DNA from: Cristatella mucedo
Taxonomy: Eukaryota; Bryozoa; Phylactolaemata; Cristatellidae
Length of the DNA stretch: 64,000 nt
Direction of reading: 5' to 3'
Assembly: GCA_009760855.2 (NCBI GenBank)
Contig: WPIO01000041.1
Coordinates: forward strand, 97,501 to 161,500
A program made the translations under genes and the position numbers. The notes under the pieces were generated by a model. The model was not told the origin of the DNA. It was given only the letters and a program-made list of their open reading frames with translations, and ran no database searches. Of the stretch, positions 11,785 through 24,194 are shown in pieces. Within the stretch, counting starts at the first letter, position 1. Every line of letters starts with the position of its first letter.

Positions 11785-14640
11785 AAATAATAATATAATA
11801 ATAATGCACGTGATAGAGTGCACTCAGAGAACTCAATCTCTCTAGGCGCTTTACATTTGCTGCGAAGGGAAATGTATCTGAATAGCGAGTAATATCATGC
11901 TTGATAAGCAAGCAACATGAATAACATGGCTTGGGTGACATGCACAGGGTCAGCATGCAAATGTGATTAGTGGCAGCATGCACAGTGTCAGCACGCATAA
12001 GCACATCAAGGTCGAATCACAGGGACCCACTATATGCTTTCCTAAATACGTGTCTTCAAGTTCTTTTTAAATGTGGTCAGGTCATAGGATGTTCTGACGC
12101 AGGTCGGGCGGGAGCTCCAGGCTTTGTGAGCATACGAACTAAATGCACGGTCTCCAAAGGATTTGAAGTTTGTACGAGGTATTTGTAGACTGTTTGATTC
12201 CCAAAAGCAGGTGGTACGATGCTTGGCCTAATGGGGTAGTATATCTGAGAGATAGGCTGGAGCCAAAGAATGAAGGGACCTAAAAGTGAGTGACAAAACC
12301 TTGAAGTTGATGCGTTGCTTGACTGGTAGCCAGTGCAGGTCTGCGAGAAGTGGTGTAATGTGGCAACTGCTCACGACAGACAAGCCTAGCTGCAGAGTTT
12401 TGCACCAGCTGCAATCGCCTGATTGCACATGCCGATAGACCAGGAAACAGTGAGTTACAGAAGTCAAGACAGGATGTCACGAATGCATGGACCAACTTGG
12501 ACGTGGTATCCTTATCTAAACAAGCCCGACTTGTAGCAACGTTATGTAGCTGAAAGTAGGCAGATTTTTACTGTTGAGCTGATATGATCGTCTAACGAGA
12601 GGTCACTTTGGAATATGACAGCTAGATTTCGAGCTGATTCAATAAGGGATATGCTGGCAGAGTCAATTTCGAGCATCAGCCTTTCTATTTTGTTAATCAC
12701 ACTGGGTTTGACCATAACTAGTAAGTTGGTTTTATCATCGTTTAGTTTTAGAAAATTTGCTGCCATCCATGTGCGGATGTCATCAATACATGCAGCAAGT
12801 GAGTTGAGAGAATTTGAGATGCTCGAAGGCTGGGAGGGATCAAAGCAAAGGTACAACTGAGTGTCATCCTCACAGAAGTGAAAGCCTAGATTGTGCTTGG
12901 CAATCACGTTAACAAGAGGGAGAGTATAAACCGTGAAAAGAACCGGACCTAGCACAGAGTCCTGAGGTACCCCATATTTCAGAGGTACTTCAGATGATCT
13001 TTGTCCATTCACGTCAATACTCTGGAGTCTCCCACTGAGATAGGACCTGAACCACTGCAGAGCAGTGCCAGTGATGCCCAGGCGAGATGAGAGGCGCTCT
13101 AGAAGAACTTTGTGATCGATGGTATCAAAAGCTGCTGAAAGATCGAGCAAAACAAGCAGAGACACTCTACCCATGTCTGCATTCCTAAGTAGGTCGTTGT
13201 ATACCCTAAGCAATGCTGACTCTGTGGAGTGATTAGCTCTACAACCAGACTGGAACTTACTAGCAAGGTGTGAGGTTTCGATATATGAGTTCAGCTGGTC
13301 TGCCACGACCTGTTCCAGTGTCTTTGATAGGAATGGTAGAAGGGAGACTGGGCGGTAGTTGCTCAAGTTGTCTTGGTCTAGTGTCGCTTTCTTGAGAAGT
13401 GGCCTGACTACAGCGTTTTTGAAAGGTGCTGGGACATGACCTGAGGCTAATGACATATTAATGATGTTAGCTATGCATGGCAGCAGCAGATCAATGCAAA
13501 TTAGGATCAGGACAGTGGGAATATGGGTTCAGAGGACTTGTTGTCTTCTTTGAGATACGAACTTTAGGACTAGATCACTAGTGACCTGCTGAAATGTAGA
13601 CATTGAGATGCAGCCATGAATCGGGGAACAGCATTCTAGTGGGGATGTTATCGCAGGGTTGGATTCCCTGATCTTGTCTATCTTCTGCGCAAAAAATCGA
13701 GAGAAGCGATCGGCTAGATCATTACAAGGATCATCAGGTAAGGATCTAATCTGGGAGTGGTTGAGGAGATGGTTTATCGTCGACATCAGCATTTTTGGAT
13801 TATGCATCTGATTCAATGTTTCTATAGAAGCTAGACTTGGCCTTTGCTGGGATCGATTGGTACGACCTACAGTAGTCTTCATATGCCTGTCGATGGACAG
13901 TCAGTCAGGATCTTTTGTATGTTTTTTCAAGCTTTCGCTTAGTAGACCTGGCTAGTTTAATGTATGTGGTAAACCATAGGCAGTCTGGGCGGGGGGGGGG
14001 GCGCACAGTGCACTTTATCAGAGGTGCAAACTCGTCGAGCGTGTCAGCTAGTGTCGTGTTGTAGCTATCTACCAATGATGACAGATCGGAGGGAGGACTG
14101 AGCAGCAGAGGTGAAGCAGATATTCTCGCACGGACAGCATCGATGTCAAGGGTCTTGAGGTTTCGCGATTCACAGGCTTTTTTAGAGGAAGACGTGGGCA
14201 CACACTGTAGATTGAATGAGATCTGCATGTGGTCAGATAAGCAGGATTTAGTAATAATTGGTGATGACAAAGTGCAGTTGTATGAGAAAATCTGGTCGAG
14301 TGTGTGACCCTTGATGTGAGTAGAGCCATGCACATGAGCCACAAGAGACAATGAGTTAGTCAATGTACGAAATTTGATGCTGAAAGCGGCAGATAAGTTA
14401 TCAAAGTGAACGTTGAAATCACCCATAACGAGGAAGGATTGATTTCTTGCACACAGAATCGAAATGAGATCGGAGAAATCTGAGATAAAGGAGGATTTGG
14501 TACCTGGTGGGCAATAGACTACTGCCACTATCGGTAGCTTCTTTTCGGATGAGACCAAGACAATTGATTCAAAAAACTGCTTTGAGGGTACTGCAAATGG
14601 CTTGAAGTTGAATTTCGAACGCACGATAATAGCAACTCCA
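11785..14640 (-). mobile_element. LINE-A, longest copy (EN + RT), 5'-truncated
   Basis: A 2.9-kb CR1/L2-like LINE on minus. From its 5' side: a partial endonuclease (13905-14624) with VYCPPG, VMGDFNVHF, HIKGHTLDQIFS and catalytic SDHMQIS; a linker (13529-13882); a 304-codon reverse-transcriptase block (12542-13456) with LSAAFDTIDHKVLLERL, GVPQDSVLGPVLFTVY and CEDDTQLYLCF; then the C-terminal domain (12228-12495), 3' UTR, stem-loop and (taa)n at 11785-11860. The catalytic YADD box reads CEDD, so two residues are changed although both aspartates remain. The endonuclease lacks its N-terminal third and frames shift between blocks. Dead, but comparatively young. Confidence 0.93.
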
Positions 14641-14735
14641 CAAATGCACGGACTAACTTAGATGTGGTATCCCTATCTTCACAAGCCGGGATTTGAGCAA
14701 TGTTATGTAGCTGAAAGTAGGCAGACTTTCAGAGA
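14641..14735 (-). mobile_element. LINE-A scrap
   Basis: Corresponds to the post-RT linker (cacaaatgcacggactaact, gttatgtagctgaaagtagg). It abuts the endonuclease end of the previous copy, so it is a separate copy truncated on both sides. Confidence 0.75.
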
Positions 14736-14749
14736 GTATATGTCAACAG

Positions 14750-15190
14750 TCACAAGGTGAGCTTTTGAAGTATGGCATGCTCCACGGAACTACTTGGGAT
14801 TCTTTTCTCAATTCATACTCTCTCCCTCTTTCCGACGTAATCACCTAGCACAATCTAGGTATGAAACACACCTGCATTTGTGCTGCGATCCTTCCCAGCC
14901 TTTCAGCACATCAAATTAGCTTATCTCAATTGCAACAGGTATTGATGAAATTTGAACGTGCGTGACAGCAAACTTTCTCAAATTGAACGATGCTAACACC
15001 AACTAAATACTTATGGGCAAACCTAGTCTTACTAAGGGAGTCAAGAGAAAGTCCCTTAAACTGAGCTCCGCTAGCAAATCACCAGTAGCCTCAGCACACG
15101 ATCTGGCCGTCCTCTTCCATAACGACTTTTCACTGGATGAATTCACCTGCTCTATAGTTGTCTCCCAACTTTCGCCTACGTAACATTGCA
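14750..15190 (+). mobile_element. LINE-A' fragment
   Basis: Plus strand. Follows the RT C-terminal half in broken frames: a tactctctccctctttccga stretch, the decayed Q-L-Y-L-C region (tgtgctgcgatccttcccag), the LVMGKPS-like atgggcaaacctagtc, and the following linker. Old copy. Confidence 0.65.
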
Positions 15191-15770
15191 AAAAGACAAG
15201 CTAGCTTAGATAATGACACTGCAGCCAATCAATTACACTAGATGTCGGCAAATTCCAGCCTTTAGGCCAGACATGGCCTAGCTAGGAGGACTCCAGTCCG
15301 GCCTAACACCCTCTAGCTATTTATTATTGGATCCGGCCTAACTTAGTCGTCACGGTTTGATTTCCATTCATTAGTGCTGGTTGCAGCTCAAGTTGCTTGT
15401 GGCCTGCGTTTTATTTTTAGAACTGATATCAGGCGCTTGTATGAAACCGAAGTGGCTGACCGGGGAGGAATGATAAATGTCTACCCTTATAATTCCCGTT
15501 TGCATTTGTGCGTCTGTTGCAATTGTTTGTTCTTCTGACCACACTCTCTCCAAGCGGCCCCGTGGAGTGGGCGTGGTTTCTTCTGGCCTAGTGTGCCTTC
15601 TTGGCCTCCTGAAATGGCCTAGTGATCCGAAAAACTTTTCAGCCCCAGTTATATGTGGTACATTCTTACAGAAAATAAGCTCCCGTAAGAAGAGTTCCCA
15701 GTGAGCAAAATTTTCAAATAAATCCTATTTCAAATAAATCCCCCGAGTTACACGGATTTGTGATATCCTT
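15191..15770. other. Unassigned sequence
   Basis: Open frames here are under 76 codons and match nothing. The stretch tctggccta/aggccaggccag around 15260-15310 and 15590-15625 is repetitive in flavour, but no family is assigned. Confidence 0.5.
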
Positions 15771-16880
15771 TTAAGAATTTCGTAACTGTTTGTAGATTCT
15801 CCGCCATCGGTCTGGCAGACGGGGCACTGTCGTGGTTTAAATCGTACTTGTCCGATCGTTTTCCATCCGTGTCATGTCTTCGCTCAGGTCTCATTACCCC
15901 CCCCCCCATCACTCACCTGTGGAGTCTCTTGTGGGTCTATCCTTGGTCTTTCGCTGTTCTCCATTTATACTCGACCCAGTAGGCTATCACTTTTATGCTG
16001 ACGATACTCTGCTGTATTTGTCATCTAAACAGTCGGAAGAAGCTGCAGCCACTGATAAACTGAATGGTTGCAATGCAGACATTCGTTCGCATCCCAAGCT
16101 GGACTAGAAGACTTTGCTCTTCCAAAAAGTGAAGCTGTTGTGCTACCATCACAACGTGCTTGGAATTTAGATGTCTTCTTCGACAGCTGCCTAAATTTTG
16201 AAAGCTTCGTAAAGAAAACTGTTTCCACAGCTAGCCATCACGTCCGAGCCTCGTCTAAGATTAGGAACTCTTCTAAGGTGGATTGCAAAGAATTTTACTA
16301 GTTCCTAAGTTCTGTCTTGGCTAGATTATTGTAATTCCCTTTTGGCTGGGCTACCGAAAAAAGCCACTAGGCCACTGCAGCTGGCGATGAATGTGGCTGC
16401 AAGTCTAGTTTACAAAGCCCAGAGGGGCGACCATGTGTCTCCTTGGCTGAAACAGCTTGGGTTGCTGTCGGTTGATCAACGAATACAGAGCAAAGTTCTC
16501 ATGCTGACCCGCCACGGCTTGGCTCCTCCATACCTAGCTGAACTGCTGCACCAGTTTCAGCCTCTTCGTGCCCTCAAGTCCTGTGTGGACAATAAATTAG
16601 CTGTTCCATCCCCCCTGCTTAAAGACCGCTGGCAACGGAAGCTTTAGCTCTGCAGGTCCTAGATCGTGGAACTAACCTGAGCTGCTACTTCCATGCTGCT
16701 CACTACCTCAACTGCTCTCCTGATTCTGCTATGCTTCCCGTTTTCTCTGTGCTACGTGAGATGAAGTCTGTTGGCTGCCGAATGCTTACCGAAAGCCGCT
16801 TAGGCTGTGAGTATGCTATACAAAACTCTGCTGCTTAATACTGGCCTAATCTTTGAGGCTTTGTGGAGTTACAGATGGAG
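15771..16880 (+). mobile_element. LINE-B copy, 5'-truncated
   Basis: Plus-strand LINE-B. RT remnants include LSWFKSYLSDR and YHFYADDTLLYLSS near 15990-16020, followed by AAATDKLNGC. The C-terminal part includes MAGLPKKATRPLQLAMNVA and KQLGLLSVDQRIQSKVL, then AELLHQFQPLRALKSCVDNK. The end is worn (tatacaaaactctgctgct, gtggagttacagatggagat). The YADD box is intact although the surrounding frame is broken. A run of 10 or more C lies at about 15897. Confidence 0.9.
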
Positions 16881-17214
16881 ATACATTACGATGAGGTTAC
16901 AGTATATGAAGTACCCGGCAGCTAGGCTTGCCTGTATTGAAAGTCGCGACTGCCACTGAACTGAGGTGGCTACCCCATCAAGCAGGTATAGACTTGCTAT
17001 TATTGGACGGTTCTGAAGGTTCTATCACTCACATTTAGGTCTTGATTCTCTTGATCCTGCCTACTGAAATAAATTACTGCCTAATCAGGCCACCTGTGGC
17101 ACCGCCCATTCTTCAAATTCTAGTCGGCAGTAGTGCTTGTAAGGCACTTTAAATCCCTTCGAGAACGTGCCTTCAGTTACTATGGTCTCATGTCCCGGAA
17201 TTAAAAATAAAATA
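16881..17214. other. Unassigned sequence
   Basis: Follows the LINE-B 3' end. Nothing recognisable. Confidence 0.5.
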
Positions 17215-17345
17215 AAAATAATTCATTTGTTCGGTGCCCTAAGAGAAACTAAAACTCTATTCAGGCGCTTAACATTTGCCTCGGGGCTCGAGCCTGCGAC
17301 CCCGGCCTGACCTTGGTCGGTTCGAGCACCTTAACAACTGAAACT
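17215..17345 (-). mobile_element. SINE-2 copy (tRNA-derived)
   Basis: The minus strand has a tRNA-like head with B-box-type gtcgcaggctcgagccccg and a tail folding as gcgcctgaatagag / ctcttagggc, ending aaatgaatt. The same family is best seen at 37613-37743. Confidence 0.75.
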
Positions 17346-17840
17346 TACTACCGGCTGCGATCACATAACATCATGCTCTGACAACATTCTAAAAGAATCT
17401 CAAAACACAAGTGTTACACACGGCCGTTCGCTCCGCCGTGTGAATTGTCCTTTGCTTTTATATTCATAATAAAAACGTGCATGTTATAACTAATTAATTG
17501 ACCAGCTTCCTTTTCAGACCACGAAAAGTGATTAAACACATAGTTAGTTCTCTTGAGTTGCTATATAAATACATTTTATCATTAATATTATTCATTGTTA
17601 TTCTACAGACTGTCCTAATTATGGTGGTTTAGCTTGACAATCGAGAAACTGCCAAACAAGTCATGCCAATTCACAATTAAATGCCCATCCGAAACCTCGC
17701 CATGCATGACTATAATAGGCACATCTCTAAATTGTAAAGCCTTTACTGTGCTGTTGTCGGTTGGTGAGTGTGATATAATGCCACTCAAGGAACGATCCCT
17801 CAATTTATACCTCCCACCGACAGATTGGAAAAAGAGCTCT
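17346..17840. other. Unassigned sequence
   Basis: AT-rich. The 104-codon plus frame at 17634-17948 has ordinary-looking composition but its end is LINE-A', and I recognise no protein in the rest. Confidence 0.5.
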
Positions 17841-18190
17841 ACCTTAATTAACCTGCATCGTACCACCAGCTCTTCTGACTCAAGTCGTTTAGCTATGCCT
17901 CGTACTAACCTAAAATGCTCTCAAAGCCTAGAAATTGCTCCCGCCTGACGTCACGACATCCCCTGACTCAATGACATAAAAAAGAAACTAAAAAGCACCC
18001 ACTCCTCTTAGCATTTGCAGGGTCAATGTGAGTTGTCTTTTTTCGTGCTTATGTATACTGACGCTGTGCATATTATCAGTGACCATGTTGACATGCTCCT
18101 CTTACAACATATGTTCAGTACATAGAAAGAGACTAAGTTCTCTGAAGGTGCTATACAAATGTCTTATTATTATTCGTATTATTCCTCTAG
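17841..18190 (+). mobile_element. LINE-A' 3' end
   Basis: Reads SSDSSRLAMPRTNLKC (compare LPIPRTNLKSFGDRA in LINE-A), then 3' UTR, the stem-loop (agaaagagactaagttctct) and a ttattattattcg tail. Confidence 0.75.
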
Positions 18191-18279
18191 ACAGGATGAC
18201 CTCTGGCTAATACAGGCCCAGTCATCTGATGTGGAACTAGTTCCCTGCTTGATGGGCTGGAGGAGAAGTAGTTCGTAAA

Positions 18280-18650
18280 GGTATCATGATTATTACGGAT
18301 GGCAGCAGAAAATCTAAGCAGCAAAGAAAGGAAGGGAGAAGGGAGCAAAGGAGGACAGACGGTATATGGTCCACAGAGCTAGTAGTCTTCTTAGATTAGG
18401 AGATGAACTTCGAAATGTGGTCTATAGTTGCAGGCTTGAATGTGGACATATAGGAGCTGCAAGAAACTTGCGGAAGAGAGACCAGTGGAGAGGCTACATT
18501 GCATGATAAATTATTGTCGACGTCGGAATTTTGAGATGGCGCATTTAAGATTCGGTAATGTTTCTGTAGAGCTATACTTGGCCTTCACTATGATAAATAT
18601 GTATGATCTACAGTAGCCATCGCATGCTAGTCTGTTGCCAGCAAACCTGG
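18280..18650 (-). mobile_element. LINE-A' linker fragment
   Basis: Matches the segment between endonuclease and RT of the LINE-A copy at 3215-5783 (aggagatgaacttcgaaat, gaatgtggacatataggagc). Truncated at both ends. Confidence 0.6.
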
Positions 18651-19150
18651 GGCTGACTATTAGGGTTGTTTAGGCTGATAAACAAGCTGGACTAAGCATA
18701 TACATAGAGTGGCTACTGCCTAGTGGCTTCTACAATTTTGTTATTGCAGAATAATTCTCAGTCGGGTATCAGGTTGCTGCATTAATTGCATACATCCCTA
18801 ATTTCGTAAAGCATAGATATAACAACTACATCATTAAAGGCCATCATCAAATTAGGGCAAGTGTGATCAATTATTTTCAAATGCAGGTAATTGTGTGACA
18901 ACTGGTCCACCAGTAGATAGGTCGGTATCTGCAACAAATGATACTTTGAACTTTACGTTTTCCCTTCTCGAAGATTACCATGATTTATGGTCAATACGAG
19001 CTCATATTTATGAGGACAAGTATGACGAACCTTATATATTCATTCAGATAAATTTTCAATAGTCACATCAGCTTAACAAGTGCATCATACTTGACTGTTA
19101 TTTTAAGTCAGATTAGCCAAAATTCACAAACTCAAAACATAAAAAGGCGG
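18651..19150. other. Unassigned sequence
   Basis: AT-rich. No gene or repeat recognised. Confidence 0.5.
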
Positions 19151-19965
19151 TAGTGGTGCATTTCTTTCAGCTACACAACATTGCTGAAGTTCAGGCTTAT
19201 TTAGACAGGGACACAACATCTCAATAGCTCCATGCACTTGCAGCGACATCCCGTCTTGACTTATGTAACTCACTGCTTACTAGTTTACGAGGCAGTGCAA
19301 TCAGGCACTTACTGCTTGTGCAAAACTCTGCAGCTAGGCTTGTCTGTCGTGAGCTTCGAAGTTGCCACATCACACCACTTTTTGCCAACCTGCACTGGCT
19401 ACCAGTCAAGCAACGAATCGACTTCAAAGTTTTGTCGCTCACTTTTAGGTCCCTTCATTCTTTAGCTTCCGCCTATTTTTCAAATCTACTCCCCCAACAG
19501 GCCAAGCATCGTGCCAACAGCTTTTCGGAATCCAGCAGTTTACCAATACCTCGTACAAACCTCAAATCCTTTGGAGACCGTGCATTTAGTTGGTATGCTC
19601 CCAAAGCCTGGAACTCACTCCCGACTTGCGTCACAACATCCCCTGACTTGACCACATTTAAAACGAGTTTAAAAACACACCTATTTAGGACAGCATTTAG
19701 TGGGCCCCTATAATTCGTCCTTGATGTGCTTATGCGTGCTGACACTGTGCATGCTGCCACTAACCACACTTGCATGCTGACCCTGTGCGTGTCACGCCTA
19801 ACCATGGTTAGGCGTGACATTATTCATGTTGTTTATCAAGCATGATATTACTCACCATTCAATCGCGTTTCCCATTGCAGCAAATGTAAAGCGCCTAGAA
19901 AGAGATTGAATTCTCTGAGGGCGCTTTATCAAGTGCATTATTATTATTATTATTATGGCGCTATA
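19151..19965 (+). mobile_element. LINE-A copy, 5'-truncated
   Basis: Begins in the post-RT linker (YFQLHNIAKI-type). It carries a 131-codon uninterrupted C-terminal block (19318-19713) with CHITPLFANLHWLPVKQRID, then RSLHSLASAYFSNLLPQQAK and KTHLFRTAFSGPL, then 3' UTR, stem-loop and ttattattattattat. A 28-base perfect palindrome interrupts the 3' UTR at 19791-19818. Confidence 0.92.
19791..19818. repeat. 28-base perfect palindrome inside a LINE-A 3' UTR
   Basis: gtcacgcctaacc and its reverse complement meet at a central atgg-type centre. Other LINE-A copies have gtcacccctaaccatgttat here, so the right arm is extra sequence copied in inverted orientation from the left arm. Confidence 0.92.
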
Positions 19966-22900
19966 TCAAATGTATTATCATTATTTTTCTTAGTTGTACT
20001 CAGAGCAAGCATTATTACTCATGTGGATGCCAAATAATGCACTTCACAGCAAACGAAGATGTGGGCTCGACTATCGGCTAACGTTTGTAGACATGGACCT
20101 TTCCCGTAAATATGGTGATCGAAACCTAAATAAAAAATGCCGGTCACCCAAAGTTTAGCATTAGATTTAGTATGTCGAGTTCGAGCCATTCATTTACTTT
20201 GCTTTACAGACACTTGGTATTGTAGGTTAAATAACGAAAACGTAAAGCTTGTTTGCGTTCACTCAAAGCAATTGCACCAAAAGCATTTTAGTTTTTCTTG
20301 GAGTCTTCCATCTGATGGTGAGCTGTCACTGCCGTCTAATGTCACACGATAACAAGTATTAACTCACAAAAATTATAAATTTTCCTACAAATCACTTCAA
20401 ATGCTAGCACTGCCTTGCAAATTCAGTTTCTATAACAAACTTTTGCCAATATGCTCCCTTAGTTCTTTAAAGGTATTCAGAAACAGCCGCTTATAGAATT
20501 TAATTTGCCAGCCTATGAGAAAAGATTGGTCAGATCCTAGCTCAGTCTAACATATAGTCAAGCAACGTCACATTCTTCCAAAATAGTTTGGAATGAGCCG
20601 CACTCTTTGCAATAGGCACTCGAGAAACCCGTTTTCAAAACTTTTAATTAATAGCTTAATTTATTACTAGTATCTCCTGCTAAAATAATCACCGCAAAGT
20701 TCTTGCTGGTTTGAGCGGGACATATACAAGTCCGATAGCGTAAAGAAAATGGTGCCTTAAAAGATTAATTTACACGATCCAACATTTTAAAGACGTCTCT
20801 CCAACTTGCAAGATTCGGCAACAAATTCGGCAAAGACCGTCAACGAGCATCCCCAACATTACAGAAAGTTGACGAGTTGGTCATACAAGAGTTGGAACGC
20901 GTGAAAGTAGCTTTAGAGGTAAACATATTTACTATGCTAGAGCGATATATAATGGATGAAGGTTGGCTAGAGCCAACTCACACTCAGAAAATGTGCCTGT
21001 ATTGTGAATTGACCTCTTAAAGACAATCCCTTGCATTTTTGTAATTCACCGGAAGGAGCACTCTTATCCTGGCTCTCGAGTCCCAGTATTATTATAAGAT
21101 CTAATTAAATATCACTTGTGTACACTGAATATTGGTTCCGTACACCGGATACTGGTGCGGCTCCTCTGAGAAACGAGAACTCCTTTGATGCATTAGCGAT
21201 GTGTGATAGCAGAAGACTGACAGTGCGGCAAAGATCATTCACCGTATACCTCGAGTATTGGAGGTATCAATCGGATTTACTGTCGTCAACAAGGTCCTTA
21301 CCCTATTAGAGGAGCAACACAGAAGGGCTGGTTAGGTTCGCAGAAAACTCTAGATTGCCTTTGATAAATCAATGCGGAAAGCTTGAAGACATCAATTGGT
21401 GCAGACAGGAGCTGGTTATTTCATGCAGGGTTCAAAATGAGATTTTAAAATTTTGGAAATGCTGGACGAGAGTCTAACTTTGGGGTCCGACAAGGCCACA
21501 AAACAGAAGAAAGAATAATAATAAGCCAAAAGCCACTGCAGACTTAAACAGTGTCATCATTAATTCTACAATGACTTGATGGCACTAGTATCGACCTTTG
21601 TCGGTATGCTAATATCACCTATCAGTTCACACACGTTCCCTCCTGCTTATGTAAAGTTTCCAGAAAATGATGTGGTTTTTTGCATGTTATAAAAGCAATA
21701 AATCAATATAATTATAAACATCCTCTGCACACGGGCACACGGTAGAGTATTGCAGCACATAATAAAATGGTGGTCATATTCAAAGCCACAGAAACCGTAT
21801 ACAGGTAATTTAGATCTCAAATACACTCCTGAAAACGCATAGATCTGAAAAAATGATTAACCCATTTTTCCACTTAAAGATAGTGACACGTTGTCTGTAA
21901 TAAAATACTTAAAACTAAAAGTAGCACACTAGTGACCACCATTCCATCCCTAAAGACCTTCAGATTCGCTTTCCATTCCTACTGATGTTATGATCCCACC
22001 TTAGCTGATACTTCTCAGTATATATACACATTTGATCCCAGCACAAAAGTAAATGCAGTTGGGTCCCTGGCTTCGGGTCACGAACAATCCGGTTTAGTAC
22101 ATCCGGGCTGGCAAAAAACTACTCGGGTTACGATCCCGGTTCCAAGTTACGAACCTGGTTATGGGTTAGGAATTCAGAGGGCTTGTAGGAGCTTTACAAA
22201 TATTCGGGTATAATAACGCACTTGAGTGGATCAGCTGTCATAGGTTTCCAAAAAAGTACTGGGGTAGCATGAGGATTTGTACCAATTTATAGAGCGCTAA
22301 ATTTAGGCTTGCGAGTGCTAAATAGGTCCAATCTAACTGCAAGGGTCGGATTACTGTACGTAAAAACCTCCGAAATGATTGAAGAAATCATCCTTCCCTA
22401 TGAGTGGAGACAACCTTGGAGATTGAATATCCATCATGATTTCGTGGAAAGATTCTTCTCTGAGGTACGATTCGGGCCAGTCAAGTAACTCGGCTGGCCA
22501 GGCCTTCTGTCGGAGTGAAAGAGCTTTCGTTTTCGAGAGTTCACTTACAAAGAATCAAATACAGGAGCAAACAAATGGCCGCCTGTGCTATTAATCCAAC
22601 AAAGAGGATGGAAAATAGGTCCGGTGAAGTTCTGGTATTTTGTCTTATTTTTGGGGTTTTAAGTGTTGATGTTTTTGCTGCTATTATGCATTGTAAAGTT
22701 ACTTTTTAGCTTACTGAGTGTTCATCATCTGAGGCTCTTAATTATTCTTTTGAGTTTTTTCAGGCAGGTTAAAATTGTGAAAATTTGAGCTGTTTTTATT
22801 GCAGCTCTTAAGAAGGCTTGGTGGCAAGAAAAGTGTTTTTAAAATCATCATTATCTTTCCCCACACCTTCTAAATGAATGAATCCAAATCTTCTAATGAA

Positions 22901-23860
22901 TCCTCCACATTTTAAAAGTTGTTATTTCTATTTTTAAAGCAGTAACAAATTGCAGCCGGGCTTGGGAACAAACTAAAATTGTTTCCCATGGTACCCCAAG
23001 GAAAATCACGATCCGGGTTACTAACGACCAGGACCAAGAACGGATCGATTTCGTCACCCAGACCTGTTCAGTGTTCACTGAACAGCACAACCACATGCTA
23101 GGAGATCAGCATCAAGTCTGCAACTGTGAGCTGTGGGATGGCCAGCAGCGGCCAGAGCTAAATTAAGCCAGTCCGCTTTCAGAAATGCACGTGCACGGCC
23201 AATGCTTGCCTTGCACTCGAATACGAAAGCTTGTGTCAATTTCCATCCATCCAAGTTTTACTGGTGAAATTATTAGCAATTGAAGTACCACTTGGTTACT
23301 TCTCTATGCCGTGGCGAGGAAACGATTGGCAATAATAAGCTAACATGTAACACCTGACTGAAACCAGTGTTACGAAGGCATTTAGGTGCTTGCCGTGCTA
23401 ACAGCTGGAGGAGTGCAAAGTGGGCAAGGCTACACAGACAGAAGACTACTCCCTGGAATGAAAAAAAAACTCGAGCCAAACTGACTACTCATTACAAGCT
23501 GATTAAATGTGCTAGAGGAAACCCTACAGTGCAAAATCAAATTTGTCTGCTAAGTCACAGGTGGAGATAAATACAGTCGCATCAGTGGCTTACTTATAGC
23601 AGACACCGAGCACGCTTTAGCTACCACAGCAGCAGCATTTATCTACTACCAGCGCCATAAAAGCGTCACGAGTAGAAATACAATCACAAAGTGGTAATTC
23701 TCTGAACTCACTGTAACTTTGCATGGAAAGTAACGATCATCGGTTGATAACGAAAATCTATAGTTTTACAAGCTCTGTCCATGCACAGCTTCATAGAGAT
23801 GACCAATCTCCTATACACTACTGTCTACTGGCTCGCAAAGAGGACTATAGCTTTCGCAGA
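19966..23860. other. AT-rich region with no recognised gene
   Basis: About 3.9 kb with open frames of 70 codons or fewer and no recognisable protein. It lies downstream of the EHD exon on that gene's strand and could be its intron; I looked for EHD helical-region or EH-domain coding on minus and found none. Around 22080-22170 and 22980-23040 there are degenerate short motifs like cgggttacga, but no clear unit. Confidence 0.5.
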
Positions 23861-23935
23861 ATATCTAAAGTGCCTACGAATAGATTTAGTCAACTCATGG
23901 TGCTATGCAAATATCTTATTGTTATTATCATAAAT
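23861..23935 (+). mobile_element. Decayed element tail
   Basis: The sequence aaagtgcctacgaatagattt, then ggtgctatgcaaatatctta, matches the 3' stem-loop and tail shared by LINE-A, LINE-A' and SINE-2. No element body is visible upstream. Confidence 0.5.
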
Positions 23936-24194
23936 CACACAAGCTTTTCCACTAGTACAACGTATGTAGCACAACAAAATAAGTGCACGAATCGACATTT
24001 CGTCGTTGTGATGGCATACTAGTCTGTGCTCTGCAGGTAATAGGGCATCTTGACACCATAAGTCAGTCAATGTAAAGATGTCCCAATGTTCCATAACACT
24101 AAGAATCAAACTGGCTTACACCCCGCCTCTAGCTGGCATCCTGAAACTTCAGTCAACGTTCGCAGTAAAAGTAAACGAACAGGCCGCAACGTAC

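Noticed and set aside
22078-23040. Possible element with imperfect inverted ends (gggtccctgg-like at left, ccaggaccaag at right)
   Set aside because: Agreement between the ends is only about 70 percent over 16 bases, with no target-site duplication or internal support.
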